The position numbers and the translations under genes are program-made. This document shows positions 26,814-38,241 of a stretch of DNA of 64,000 nt, piece after piece. Each line of letters starts with the position of its first letter. Within the stretch, counting starts at the first letter, position 1. The notes beneath the pieces were generated by a model that saw only the letters and a list, made by a program, of their open reading frames with translations, was not told the origin of the DNA and searched no databases. The stretch comes from Siphonodentalium dalli (taxonomy: Eukaryota > Mollusca > Scaphopoda > Gadilida > Siphonodentaliidae): NCBI GenBank assembly GCA_032622095.1, contig CP136069.1, forward strand, positions 122,874,126 to 122,938,125. The letters run 5' to 3'.

Positions 26814-28735
26814 TAATGGTTGCATTAGTTGAAAATCGACTATAACCAAGATCGCTATTTGCGTCGTTTTAGAAACACCAGCGCAGTTATTATTATATTT
26901 TTCAAAAATATATATGTTCTTGAATGTTTTTGTTTTATCAAATCGCTCTAGTTATCCAATCACCTTGAAAATTACAACTTTAGAAAAATAACGGTACTTT
27001 TTCGTAACGGAATTAGTTTGCCCTACCCGCATCATAGCAATTCAACATGACCACCGGCATCATAGTATATTAGCATGCCCACTTGACCAGGGGTGGACAC
27101 GCGACAGCTCAGCTACAGTTATGTATTATTGTTTCAAACCGCTTAACATTAAATGGCTGGTGTTACATGCATGTTTCAGTTGGACGTTATGTTACAATTT
27201 GCTTGATCGAAGAGTTCACAAACTATTTTCTCAAACATGTTTGGTTTTTGAGTAAAAGGAAATATCTATATCAATACAATGTGTACATTGTGCGGTCCTT
27301 TTTCTGATAATGTTGGTATATGTTTCTGGTGTTTCTGACGTATGTGATAAAATAGTGTGTAATCGTACACCTATATACCTGTATATGGATTGTTTCAAAT
27401 TTCTCTTATATTATATAATGCGGCTAAATTTTAAATGGTGATGCCATACAGTGTTTGCACGAAGATGAACTTCCAAGCACGACGTGTTATATAATAGGTG
27501 TTTTCGAAGTCGAAATCAAAGTTGATATTGAGTAATTAGACAACGCGCCATAAAACCAATGACATACACGTATACCTATGATCTAGCCTGCATCACGATT
27601 ACCATTGATTTGTGCTAATAAATCAGAAGCCGTGCGGTATATACACGTAAGCATTACGCACTCTGGAAGCGGAACATACTTATGTATGTACAGCGAATTA
27701 CCAATGAATAATAATTATAATTGAATTGTATGTGTATGTTCTATATTATCACTTCTGTTAACTGTTACATTTGCATGTTAGTTTATAGTAATAAACAAAC
27801 ACAAACATCACTATTCTGAAAATATATTTTAAAACCTTACTTGAATTTCGTAGTGCGACATCGCGTTATTTTGGCTGAACGAAATAGAGGATATCTAGCG
27901 TTCTGAATTGATACCGGACAAATATATTTGATTATTTTCGCGACCGACTAGCTGCACTTTTCGCCAGCGGAAATACATTTGTTCTGGCAGAAACAACAGA
28001 AACTCATTATCGCCAGAAACAATGTACATGCGTTGACGACAAGTTGGTCGCGAAATTAAGTCCTTAAGCCATATCATGAGATATTTCTGGTATTAATTAT
28101 GAGAAGAAAACAAAACACATTTGCTTTGAATTGTTTACAAAATACTTTTGGGAGTTGGTGACTTTCCAAAATAAGACGAGTCTAAATCCTGAACAAGGAT
28201 CATTTGTATAAGACCTATTTTATTGTCACAATGTGACATTCGTGTGCAAACACGTCGTGGTCACTTCAACCCATGTAATCTGAGTAAATGATGAGATTTT
28301 GTATGGAATATTAAAAGCAACATTTCAGAGCTGACGAAACGCACAATACATATAGTTTGATATACTGATATTGAACTAATCCCAACAGAAATGTCGAAGA
28401 TACTTGCTTGCCCAGGGCTCTTATACACAGGTGTCGATTTTCTCATATTACGACACACGTCCCGGCTTACGGTCATGATCCCCAGTTGGAGCTGTCACTC
28501 CAACAGCCTACCTTCACTGCGTCAACACAGTAACAGGTTTACCACCATTTATGGAGCAACGGGATACTTTCTGACAAGCCAAAACTTATGGGGAAATAGC
28601 GTCTGGTACTTGATATATGCCCGGGAACACACCGTCGGTATTATGTTATAGCTGCAGGGAGATGAAGGGGTGGCTTATACAGCTAGTCTGGGAACTAAAG
28701 AGTTAAATATCTTATAAATATGTTCAGTGCGTAAA
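26814..28735. other. Unassigned intergenic DNA
   Basis: AT-rich, non-repetitive within this window. Only short open frames without recognisable similarity are present on either strand (the longest are 27083-27307 and 28391-28651). No RNA gene, hairpin element or tandem repeat stood out. Confidence 0.5.
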
Positions 28736-29045
28736 TACAATTCAAGTTCGAAAAAGGGTTCGGTCCGAATCATATTTTACTAAGTTATGACCCCTTTTTA
28801 CTTAAAATTTTCCAAATTTGAGATTTCTCGATAAATTTAAATTGGGCTGTTTGGTCTGAAGGAAATGTGTATGTTAGCTGTTTAGTGCCAAATACAGGTC
28901 TATACTAAGGGTTTGTTTCGAATAAGTTTTACTGAGTTCTGGCCCATTTTAGAGTAAGGATTTTCCAAATTTGAGGTTTCTGGATAACTCAAGTTTTGGT
29001 TATTTGATCGGAACCAAATTTGATGTATGATTTTTCCAGTCATAG
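28736..29045. repeat. Two diverged direct repeats with period about 160 bp
   Basis: The blocks GGTTCGGTCCGAATCATATTTTACTAAG near 28758 and GGTTTGTTTCGAATAAGTTTTACTGAG near 28910 are each followed by TTCCAAATTTGAG, TTTCT, GATAA and a TTTGGT block. Copies are about 75 percent alike by eye. This is a degenerate two-copy tandem repeat without coding signs. Confidence 0.55.
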
Positions 29046-29097
29046 CAACCACCCCAGTGGGTGTTTATACCTAAATGCATGTGAATTATGACGTCAT

Positions 29098-29165
29098 ATC
29101 ATTTTTATATAATTTTTATATAATTTTTATATTATAATTTTTATATAATTTTTATATATTTCTAT
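29098..29165. repeat. AT-rich simple repeat (TTTTTATATAA)n
   Basis: About six imperfect repeats of ATTTTTATATA with one interruption (TTATATTATAA). Confidence 0.9.
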
Positions 29166-29985
29166 ATACCATGAGAGAAAGTACCGGGTACGTTTATTTG
29201 TGAATTTAACACGTGACTTCCGGGTGGTGACTGCGCAGAATCCAGCAGAAACTACAGGGTGCTCCGATTTAACGGAGGAATATGCAGACAACAACAACAA
29301 CTGATCAAATTCATTCCCAGATTCTAGAATGTACCCGACTTTCAAGTTTACCCTATTCAGTTCTTTCTGAGGATTAATTACAGCCTTTTCATCTGATAAA
29401 AATCATTGGTATATCATTAGCATAATAATTAATTATCCCCAGTCAAGCGACCGTCTTGTCAGTGTCATCCGGCTTACGGCAGTTACTTGATCGGAATTTA
29501 CTTCCGTATATCCCATAGACCGATAAGGCCTTCACCTTCGCTTCATGGCAAAATTTTTCACAAATGTACGAGTGTACGTAGATTAATTAATCGCTTGATT
29601 TCGTGACAATCGACAGTTACTGAGTTAGGCTTCACTGTAAACTGTTACAGACAACAATGATCAAGATTCCAGAATCATTCAATCAACCAAAAAGTTCGAA
29701 GTTCAAAGAAAGATAAAAAAATGAAAGTACGAATTCTGTGTTACGTGTAAATTGTGATACTAAAATTGTAGTATGTTTCCTAGTTACCATCTTCAACTTC
29801 AACTTAAGTTCAAGGAATTTATATCTGATGAGGATTCTGGCGGTGTTGTGAACACAACAGCACAATGCGTGCTCCTGGAGGCATTTTTCTCCAAATCCAA
29901 GATTTTTTTAAAGCAATAAAGGTAGGTCTGTTTGCTTTAAATTAAAAATTAAATTTTGATTATTATTTCATTTAATAATTTTTCA
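29166..29985. other. Unassigned intergenic DNA
   Basis: No gene or repeat recognised. Short open frames on the minus strand (29127-29345 and 29683-29865) start in or near simple-sequence DNA and show no domain. Confidence 0.5.
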
Positions 29986-30640
29986 TCATTTGACAATTTG
30001 TCGTTGTCATTCGTTGGTCATCAGTGTCACAGTCAGTGTGTTTGTCGTCATTCGTGTTTGGTTGTCGTCTGTCGTCGTGTTTATTGTTGGTCGTTTGTTT
30101 TCATCCTTTGTTCATTTGTCGTCAGTCGTGGTTTTTGTGGCAATGTAGTGCATTTCGGCCGCAGTGGCAATGCTAACTGCACCGTGGTCAAGTGGAAACT
30201 TGTTTTGTCCAGCAGGGTACATTATACATGTATCCCGTAGATTTGGACTAGGATTACCAGGCGAAAAAAAAATACATGTACCGGTACTGTAGGTTACACA
30301 TAATTTTGAAACCTGCAGGCCTGGGTCGATGTGTTTGTCATCAAGACATTTTTCGTCGTCGATCATTCGACATCGTGTTCATCTTTGGCTGTTTGTTTTT
30401 CGTCATCAGTAATTTTTCGTCATCGATTGTTTGACATCGTGTTAGTCGTTGGCCATTTGTTTTTCGTCATCAGTCGGTATTTTACTTCGTTGTTGTTTGT
30501 TGCCATTTGCCATCGTCATCCTCGTCATTTATCTGTCATTTGCCACCATTCGTCAGCCGGTGTGTTTTTTCGTTGTTTTTCATCATCGGTCATTTGTTCA
30601 TCGGTTGTTTTTTCGAAAATTCTGTCTGTGTGTGGGACCA
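29986..30640. repeat. TCGTCAT/CATCGT-rich low-complexity tract
   Basis: A T-rich run of recurring short words (TTCGTCATC, CATTTGTC, GTTTGTTTTTCGTCATCAG, GACATCGTGTT). Two longer imperfect copies lie near 30360-30415 and 30425-30475. Several frames are open here because the words lack stops. The implied peptides are Val/Phe/Ser/Cys low-complexity and are not credible proteins. Confidence 0.6.
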
Positions 30641-30644
30641 CTTA

Positions 30645-30980
30645 ACTGCGGTGTGGTTAGCATTGCCACCGCGGCTGAAATGCAACTACACCGCGGCGCC
30701 ACCGGCTAACTACAGTTGGGTCGTGATGTAATTGCCATTCGGCATGGTGTATTTGCCACAGTGTACTTTCATCAAACTGAAAAAAGACAATACAAACCAG
30801 AAATCTAACCACGGTGTACATGCCATTCGACCGTGAGGGTAGTTGCCTTTCGGCCGTAGTGAACTTGCCGTTTGGCCGCAGTGTACTTGCCGTTCGGCTT
30901 CGGTGCTCAACTGCAGTTACAAACTCTGACACCGCAGCCGAACAGCAAATACACTGCGGTGCCAATGGATACTTGTTTTG
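30645..30980. repeat. 22-bp minisatellite region with GCCGTTCGGCCGCAGTG words
   Basis: Successive words of about 22 bp run from 30814: GTGTACATGCCATTCGACCG, then a GTTGCCTTTCGGCCGTA form, then GTGAACTTGCCGTTTGGCCG, then GTGTACTTGCCGTTCGGC. A further unit lies at 30723-30744. Inverse-sense words (ACCGCGGCTGAAATGCAACT, ACACCGCGGCGCC) flank them at 30665-30700 and 30925-30965. A related word pair, ACTTGTTTTGTCCAGC plus GGGGTACAT, occurs at 30189 and 30970. Confidence 0.6.
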
Positions 30981-30999
30981 TCCAGCGGGGTACATGTAT

Positions 31000-31358
31000 T
31001 GTATGTCTACTTTGATCCCGGAAATGGGCGGGTCCAATTTCATGAGTGACCATGTACTGTAGGTATATGCTCATATACTATAGGCATGTGTCTGGACCTC
31101 AACCAATCGATTGGTACATGTACATGTACATTGTATGCACGGTAGGCTTCTTTCATCCTGGAAACAATATGGGAGGTCTAATTTCACATGCGACTGTCCT
31201 CGACATTGACCTACCGGTAGCGCACATATACACTCATCGGTTTCTGGACCTCGACTGATCGTTTTTCCACTGACCAGATGCTGTATATTTTGTCCAAACG
31301 GAGGCGATCATAGAGAAATCCCTAAATAGCGCGGACGAAGTCAGGTACATCATTTGGT
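31000..31358 (+). mobile_element. Degenerate Helitron-like unit, 3' portion
   Basis: Ends in GCGCGGACGAAGTCAGG (31344-31359 region), a degenerate version of the Helitron 3' hairpin seen at 38187-38205. The next bases, TCTATTATGTTATATTTT, match the 5' start of the 37500 Helitron. Inside are two diverged copies of a block beginning TTTGATCCCGG or TTTCATCCTGG and continuing GGTCCAATTTCA (31010 and 31148). The terminal tetranucleotide reads TTGG rather than CTAG, so the end is decayed. Left limit not determined. Confidence 0.4.
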
Positions 31359-31955
31359 CTATTATGTTATATTTTAGAACTTCTGTCTCTGTGTGTTATA
31401 GACTTGAAAACTGCACGACTGATCGGACTTAAATTTGGTATTAATTTACCAAAGGCCTACTTTGATCCCGGGAACTACCGCTATTCTCAAAGTAATTGAC
31501 CAGAAAAACGGGGTGATACCCAGGTCATGACCGCGGTGATACCGGTAATAAACGGTAGCGGTATCGAGACGGTCATGGCGTGGAGTTACGGTATTGGGCG
31601 ATAATGATACCGTGGTCTTTTAGCGGGCACCGCATTAATTTTGTTGAATACCGCGGTGATTTTCATGGAACTCTTTTAGGGGAGGTATTTACTCACACAT
31701 ACTTGTTCGCGTTAACAAGCGGTATCAGTACCGCGGTATTGGAGGATACCATGGTATAGTACCGCCATATTAACGGGGTGACACCACGTTATTGGTGGTC
31801 AATTACTTTAAGTATAGCGGTATATGGGTGGGTCCAATTTCATATGCGACTGTGTCCTTGACTGCGACCTCGATATATACTCATACATTGTACATGTATA
31901 CCGGTTGGCAACGTTGTTCCCTAAAGAGCCCGGATGAAGTCAGGCACATCAGCTA
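31359..31955 (+). mobile_element. Degenerate Helitron-like unit containing a nested MITE
   Basis: Starts TCTATTATGTTATATTTT with a GTCTCTGTGTGT tract about 30 bp in, like the 5' end of the Helitrons at 37500 and 51206. It ends with AGCCCGGATGAAGTCAGGC, then CACATCAG and CTAA, which fits a GC hairpin followed by a CTRR terminus. The interval 31476-31822 is a separate insertion. Without it the unit would be about 250 bp. No coding capacity. Confidence 0.42.
31476..31822. mobile_element. 347-bp TIR element (MITE) inserted in the Helitron-like unit
   Basis: The left end, TACCGCTATTCTCAAAGTAA then TTGACCA, is matched by the right end, which reverse-complemented reads TACCGCTATACTTAAAGTAA then TTGACCA. 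The inner sequence is rich in ACCGCGGT, GATACCG and CCATGGTA words. The interrupted host sequence (CCCGGGAAC on the left, TATGGGTGGGTCCAATTTC on the right) appears uninterrupted in the paralogous blocks at 31017 and 31153, which supports insertion. TA lies at both ends, so a TA target duplication is possible. Confidence 0.7.
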
Positions 31956-32535
31956 AGTGTACCGGTACAGACTTTCATTTTTGAGGCGCGCGATCGCTCT
32001 TGCGCACCATCGCACGGCTAAAACTGAAAACCAGCGAGTGATCGATTGCGCACCTAGGCCAAATACAGAGAGCGAACCTGATAACGCTATTATTAGTGTC
32101 TACCCAGACGAGGTCACACGGTGTGACGTGTCAAATGTACTATCTGTCTGAGACTGAATGAATCAAAGCTAAAAATACATTTCTATGTACCGGTATGGCT
32201 TATGACGTCACATAAATTCCTCGAAAATCAAAGCGAGACCACGTGGCTGGGAGATGTTGATATTTATTCTGTCAGCTTGGAATCTGAGTATTAAATTGAT
32301 TCCTTATTAATAATTATGAATTACATTTAATATAGGAGCATGTAGAATATAAAACATAGTGTGTAACATTCACTTGTGCTTATGGATAGTGGATTTAGCA
32401 GTGTTAAACCATCAAAGAGATTCACTGGACATCGATCGTGAGTAAACAAATTCAATTTACGTGGCATTTATGAATGTATTTCCGCTGTTTATTTTATCTT
32501 GATAACCCAGCGAGCGGGACTCTGCGCGCCTACAT
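31956..32535. other. Unassigned intergenic DNA
   Basis: No recognisable gene or element. A short open frame at 31957-32151 has no domain signature. Confidence 0.5.
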
Positions 32536-32554
32536 TTTCTAAAAATGAAAGTCT

Positions 32555-32600
32555 GCCGGTACATGTGTACATGTACATACATGTATGTACATGTAATAAG
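32555..32600. repeat. ACATGT-rich simple repeat
   Basis: Overlapping GTACATGTACAT/ACATGTATGT words. Similar short tracts recur at 31120 and 33675. Confidence 0.75.
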
Positions 32601-32754
32601 TAATAATTTAGAAATAACAGTTACCAAATTATGAAAATTTCCTCAAAAATATCCTAATAGTATACAGTACATGTAGAATAATGAAATATATTAAGAATGC
32701 GTTATTTTCCGCAAAACACTTTGTGTGAGCGGAGCGTTTGTATATATACAGCAT

Positions 32755-33675
32755 GTAAATAGTGAGCGATAAGCAAAACACTGTGGCGATTGATTAGGTT
32801 GAGAGTGATTCATGGTGACCCATTCAACACCAAAATCTGAGATTTAGCTTATTAAATGGCTATACCGGTAATGCGGTATGTTGTAAATAAGTTCATGATT
32901 CCACTGAATTGTAGGGGCTATGAATCATTGCTGCCTTATCGTAGCGAAAATTTGATATAACCCTTTCTTTACTAAATGGATCTAGAGGTGGGCGGTCCCC
33001 AAGTCTGAATTTAGTGTGGCTGACATTTGCGGAATGAGGTCCCCAGAGGGCTAGCATCACCAAATTCACCCTCTGGGAACCTCATTCAGCTTAGGCCTCT
33101 CTGTATGGGAGGCATTGGATCAGATTCCACAGTTAAAGATGGTGATGTTCAGCCATTAATTACTTTGATTATGCGATTTAACTTGGATTAAATTAAATTT
33201 TAATTGGAAATACCCATGATCAGTGTGTTGGTGAACTGCTTGGTGAAGTTTCAAGCACCATACATCTATAAAATTTCTTTGTTGATGTCAAATGATCCAA
33301 TATTCCCAATATTCAATAAATTGTTACCTACAAAACTTGAAAATATAAGGGTACATGTAACATAACTTGCTGAATGCTGATATAAGCCCAAGTTGCCAGG
33401 AAATGATATGGGGGCCATTGGTTCATTTCTTTCACCTTTCATATGCTTCAGAACAACCAGACAGCCCCCATTTTCGGTTTACTTTAAAAAGTACCCCCAA
33501 TAGTCACAAGGGGGTACCCCCCCCCCCTCACTCAAACCTATCACCTCTGTCCCCCAAATTAGCCTAATCTAAAGGCGTGAAATAACGGTGGCATTTCTAA
33601 AAAAAATTCATATACATGTATATGCAGTGGGGGTCTACTCGGTGTTGAGTGTTTTGCTTATCGCATACTCTTTAC
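32755..33675. mobile_element. Possible 0.9-kb element with about 25-bp inverted ends
   Basis: GTAAATAGTGAGCGATAAGC then AAAACACT at 32755 is mirrored at 33647-33675, which reverse-complemented reads GTAAAGAGTATGCGATAAGC then AAAACACT. The region between carries a hairpin (33034-33089) and a C-run, but no transposase. Target duplication not evident. The pairing may also be two independent repeat ends. Confidence 0.35.
33034..33089. repeat. GAATGAGG hairpin
   Basis: GAATGAGGTCCCCAGAGGG at about 33034 pairs with CCCTCTGGGAACCTCATTC ending near 33089. The loop is about 17 bp, with one mismatch in the arms. Confidence 0.65.
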
Positions 33676-33689
33676 TTACATGTACATGT

Positions 33690-33897
33690 ACTGTTTGTTT
33701 ACATAAGATGACGTTTGCTTACATACATGTAACACAAAGTACTAACATAACAACATGCTGAAATTAATGTGATACATGTATTTATGATTGGTATAAGAAC
33801 AAGGTTTGTTTATAATATTAATTCTGCTTATGGCGGTTTTAACGGATGTGACTGTTTTAACAGCTATACCCAGCGCCAACACTTACCCAATCTTTAA
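33690..33897 (+). mobile_element. Truncated piggyBac-type MITE (right half only)
   Basis: Matches the right half of the satellite monomer: TGTTTGTTTACATAA, AATTCTGCTTATGGCGG, TTTTAACGGATGTGACTG, TTTTAACAGCTATACCCA, GCGCCAACAC, and a terminal TCTTTAA with TTAA at 33894-33897. The left half and its TIR are missing or unrecognisable. It lies 7 kb from the nearest solo copy, so the family is dispersed as well as tandem. Confidence 0.65.
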
Positions 33898-34139
33898 AAA
33901 GATCCTCATGAACATATATCATAATTTTCTTCAACATCTGGTGTGACAACCCGCTAATACCTGTAGGGCTGTAGACCGTGTATCATAACCTAACGGCATG
34001 TATCGTAACTCCACCGCAGTGACAGTTTCCATACTGCTGTCATTGCCAATTCATTAAAAGCGACACATCACATATTCATTATTAGCTCAACGACGTCCAT
34101 GTGTGCGTGTGTGTGTCCGTCAACAATTTTCTTTGGTGC

Positions 34140-36840
34140 GGGCTACAGGTCGTACCTTTGGTCTGATCTTTATAACATTTGTCATGAATGTTGACATTGA
34201 CATGTAGATGGGAACAAGTCATTTTGGGGTCATTGGCCAAAAAACATGGCGGCCGACAGCCATCTTGGATTTCAAAATTAAATCGATTGGCGCGGTCTAC
34301 ATGTCTTACTGTTTATCTGATCATCATGAAATTTGTCATGGATATTAACGAGTCATTTTGGGGTCGTTCCACCAAAAAACATGGCCGCCAGCAGCCATCT
34401 TTGATTTTACTCTTTGCATGACTAAATCCTTTGGCGCCGCTACAGGTCGTAGCGGTGGTAGGATCTTCATGAAATTTGTCATGGATGTTAACAATAACAT
34501 GTAGATTGGAAAGAATCCTTTTGGGGTCATTCAGCCAAAAATCATGGCCGCCAGCAGCCATCTTGGATTTCACTCTTTGTATGACTAAATCCTTTGGCAC
34601 AGGCGACAGGTCGTACCTTTGGTCAGATCATTATGAAATTTGTCATGAATGTTGACATTGACATGTAGATGGGAACGAGTCATTTTGGGGTCATTCGGCC
34701 AAAAAACATGGCCACTGGCAGCCATCTTGGATTTCAAAATTAAATCGATTCGCGTGGTCTACAGGTCATACTGTTTGTCTGATTATCATGAAATTTGTCA
34801 TGGATGTTAATAATGACAGGCAGATGGGAACGAGCCATTTTGGGGTCGTTCGGCCAAAAAACATGGCCGCCAGCAGCCATCTTGGATTTTACTCTTTGTA
34901 TGACTAAATCCTCTGGCGCGGGCTACAGGTCGTAGCTTTGGTCGGATCTTCATGAAATTTGTCATTGGTGTTAACAATGACATGTAGATGGGAACGAGCT
35001 GTTTTGTGGTCATTCGGCCAAAATACATCTTGGATTTTACTCTTTGCTTGACTAAATCCTTCAGCACAGGCTCTAGGTTGTACATTTGGTCAGATTATTA
35101 TGATATTTGTCATGGCTATTGACATTGACATGTAGATGTGAACGAGTCATTTTGGGGTAGTTTGACCAAAAAACATGGCCACCAGCAGCCATCTTGGATT
35201 TTACTCTTTGCATGACTAAATCCTTTGGCGCGGGCTACAGGTCGTGGCTTTGGTCAGATCTTTATGAAATTTGTCCTGAATGTTGACATTGACATGTAGA
35301 TGGGAACAAGTCGTTTTGGCCAAAAAACATTGCCGCCCAGCAGCCAATTTGGATTTTACTCTTTGCATGACTAAATCCTTTGGCACAGGCTACAGGTCCT
35401 TACTTTGGTCAGATCATTATGAAATTTGTCATGAATGTTGACATTGACATGTAGATGGGAATGAGTCATTTTGAGGTCATTTGGCCAAAAAACATGGCCG
35501 CTGGCAGCCATCTTTGATTTCAAAATTAAATCGATTGGCGCGGTCTACAGGTTGTACTGTTCGTCTGATTATCATGAAATTTGTCATGGATGTTAATAAT
35601 GACAGGCTGATGGGAACGAGTCATTTTGGGGTAGTTTGGTAAAAAAAACATGGCTGTCATGAGCATCTTGGATTTTACTCTTTCCATGACTAAATCCTTT
35701 GGCGCGGGCTGCAGGTCGTAGCTTTGGTCGGATCTTCATGAAATTTGTCATGGCTGTTGACCTTGACATGCAAATGGGAATGAGTCCTTTTGGGGTCATC
35801 CGGCCAAAAGACATGACCGCCAGCAGCCATCTTGGATTTTACTCTTTGCATAACTAAATCCTTTGGCACAGGCTACAGGTTCTTACTTGGTCAGATCATT
35901 ATGAAATTTGTCATGAATGTTGATGTTGACATGTGGATGGGAGTGAGACATTTTGGGGTCATTTGGCCAGAAAACATGGCCACTGGCAGCCATCTTTGTC
36001 TCTTTGATTTCAAAATTAAATCGATTGGCGCAGTCTACATGTCGTACTGTTCGTCTGATTATCATGAAATTTGTCATGGATGTTAATAATGACAGGTTGA
36101 TGGGAATGAGTCATTTTGGGGTAGTTCGACCAAAAAACATGGCCGTCATGAGCATCTTGGATTTTACTCTTTGCATGACTAAATCCTTCGGCACAGGCTC
36201 TAGGTCGTACCTTTGGTCAGATCATTATGATATTTGTCATGGCTATTGACATGTACAATGTAGATGGGAACGAGTCATTTTGGGGTTGTTTGACCCAAAA
36301 ACATGGCCGTCAGCGGTCATCTTGGATTTCAAAATTCAATCATTAGCACGGGCCACAGGTCGTATCTTTTGTCGGATCATTATTAAATTTGTCATGGATG
36401 TTAAAATTGACATATGTAGATGGGAAATGAGTAAGTTTGGGGTTGTTCGGCCAAAAACATGGCCGCCAGCAGCCATCTTGGATTATACTCTTTGCATGAC
36501 TAAATTCTTTGTCAAGGGCTATTGTCGAATCTTTGGTCCAATCATCATGAGATTTGTCATGGATGTTAACAATTACATGTAGATGGGAAAAGATTCATTT
36601 TGAATTGAATCAAGAAACCTGGTCGCCAGCAGCCATCTTGTATTTTACTCTTTACACGAATAAATCCTTTGACACGGGCTACAGGTCGTATCTTTTGTCG
36701 GATCATCATGAAATTTGTGAAGGATGTTAACAATGACATGTAAATAGGAAGGAGTCTTTTTTGGGTCATTTGGCAAAAAAACGATGGCTGTCGAGGCCAT
36801 CTTGGATTTTAATCTTTGCATAACTAGGCCTTTCAACTTT
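34140..36840 (+). repeat. Tandem array, period about 155-168 bp, about 17 copies
   Basis: Each unit carries CATGGCCGCCAGCAGCCATC, TTGGATTTTACTCTTTG, ATGACTAAATCCTTTGGC, ACAGGTCGTA, CATGAAATTTGTCATG, TGTTAACAATGACATG and TTTTGGGGTCATTCGGCC in that order. The CATGGCC landmark (or its equivalent) occurs near 34239, 34374, 34535, 34703, 34857, 35170, 35325, 35495, 35650, 35805, 35972, 36134, 36297, 36455 and 36775. Copies differ by 10-20 percent, and two variants alternate (TTTACTCTTTG against TTTCAAAATTAAATCG), hinting at an older dimeric arrangement. Short open frames on both strands follow the repeat and are not treated as genes. Confidence 0.9.
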
Positions 36841-37039
36841 CCACATTCCTAATCACTCCATTAACTGTAACACATGAAATTATGCCCTTTCCTAGTTGAG
36901 CTACAGTGTCATTGACACTTTCATAATTACATTTCAGTCAATTCACATTTTCAGCTGCATATACATGTATACCGGTATGTGAACCAATTTCATCATTACA
37001 GAAATTGCAAATTCATCGTTGATTCCATCATCTCAACAT

Positions 37040-37445
37040 TTCATTAAAGTGAGACTTGATGTTCACACATCGATTCATTCAGGCAACATTTTTTTTCCAT
37101 TTCTACACTGGTCATTGCATTGATCGTCTTCAATGGGGATAATCTATAATTATATATGTATATCATCGTTAACTATTAAAGTGACATTTCTCTTCCTCCC
37201 AATCGATATTGCATTAAAATGACGCTTCATATTCATTTAATACACTTCATTCAATAATTTCTGTTTCTACATCACTTATTGCATTGATTGCCTTCAGGTA
37301 AGGTAAGCTATGTCTGACTCAAATATTAAAGTGACGCATCATATTCACTACACTTTATTCAATAATTTCTTTTTCTACATAGTTTACATGTATTGCATTG
37401 ATTGCCTGCAGCTAAGGTAATCTATGTCCGACTCAAATAATACAA
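37040..37445 (+). repeat. Degenerate tandem repeat, about 120-bp unit
   Basis: CATTAAAGTGA-type starts at 37043, 37177, 37212 and 37326 are followed, in the two clearest copies, by CATCATATTCACTACACTTT or CTTCATATTCATTTAATACA, TTCAATAATTTCT, TTTCTACAT, TTGCATTGATTGCCT, and AAGGTAATCTATGTC. Three to four diverged copies. Confidence 0.6.
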
Positions 37446-37499
37446 ATATTAGAGGCATTCCATTTCCATCCATTAATTCTAAGGAAACTTCTGCTGTGA

Positions 37500-38215
37500 T
37501 CTATTATATATTTTGGGAGATCTGTTTGTTTGTGTGTGTGTTTGTGTGTAATCGATGGACTCAAAAACGGCTGAGCCAATTTCGATGAAACTTGGTATGT
37601 GGGGGTATTTTCGGGCCAAGAGTAACATAGGCCTATTAATTTGTCCGTGCGAGGTCAACTTCTCACGTGCCGAGGTCAAATCTGTTTTTACGCCGTTTTG
37701 CGCTAATATATTTCAGTTCGGTGCTCACAAATCGATTCGATATAGCGCGAATAATAAATTGCCAGTCATATAATTTGCACGGTTAGAATCTGTGGCTCTT
37801 CATCTTTCCAATGATGTATCACACGCCTGTGTGCGTTTAAAGTTTCTACCTTAATTATCGGGAAGAACGCAGGACCATGCTTCGCTCAGCGAAAATCATT
37901 GCGTAAAATATATTACGCCATCAACATATCGTGACGTGATCGCGTTAACTCTTAACTGGCCGATGTCGCGTTAACTCATCACCGGCCGAGGTATCCGCAA
38001 ATGACATTGGGCTATATATCTCGTAAACGGGTGGAGCTATCGACTTGAAATTTGGTATGTGAATGTATCTTGCCCCGGATACGAATTTTATCGGGTCGCC
38101 GAGCCCGTGCGACGCCAGCTTCGTGCATGCGCAGACCAGATCTCGGAAACGGGTGGAGCAATCGACTTGAAATTTGGTTTTTGAATAGCCCGGACGAAGT
38201 CGGGTCACCTTCTAG
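37500..38215 (+). mobile_element. Non-autonomous Helitron, complete (716 bp)
   Basis: Begins with the 5' TC (TCTATTATATATTTTGGGAG) after an A, and ends CTAG before a T, giving the Helitron A^T target context with no duplication. Upstream of CTAG lies the 3' hairpin CCCGGACGAAGTCGGG, separated from CTAG by seven bases (TCACCTT). The interior is non-coding but contains three diverged copies of a motif of the type CCAAATTTCAAGTCGATAGC ... CCACCCGTTT (once near the 5' end as CAATTTCGATGAAACTTGG, twice near the 3' end). It lacks Rep and helicase, so mobility would rely on an autonomous relative. Other copies: 50491, 51207, 59116, 59832 and 60552. The 3' side is a (TA)n tract. Confidence 0.85.
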
Positions 38216-38241
38216 TATATATATATATATGTATATATACA
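38216..38241. repeat. (TA)n microsatellite
   Basis: TATATATATATATATG run between the Helitron 3' end and the next element. Confidence 0.85.

Noticed and set aside
34188-36836. Overlapping open frames with recurring MTNFMKIRPKLRP-like peptides
   Set aside because: They are translations of the tandem repeat with period near 160 bp, in several frames and on both strands, so they are not independent evidence of coding.
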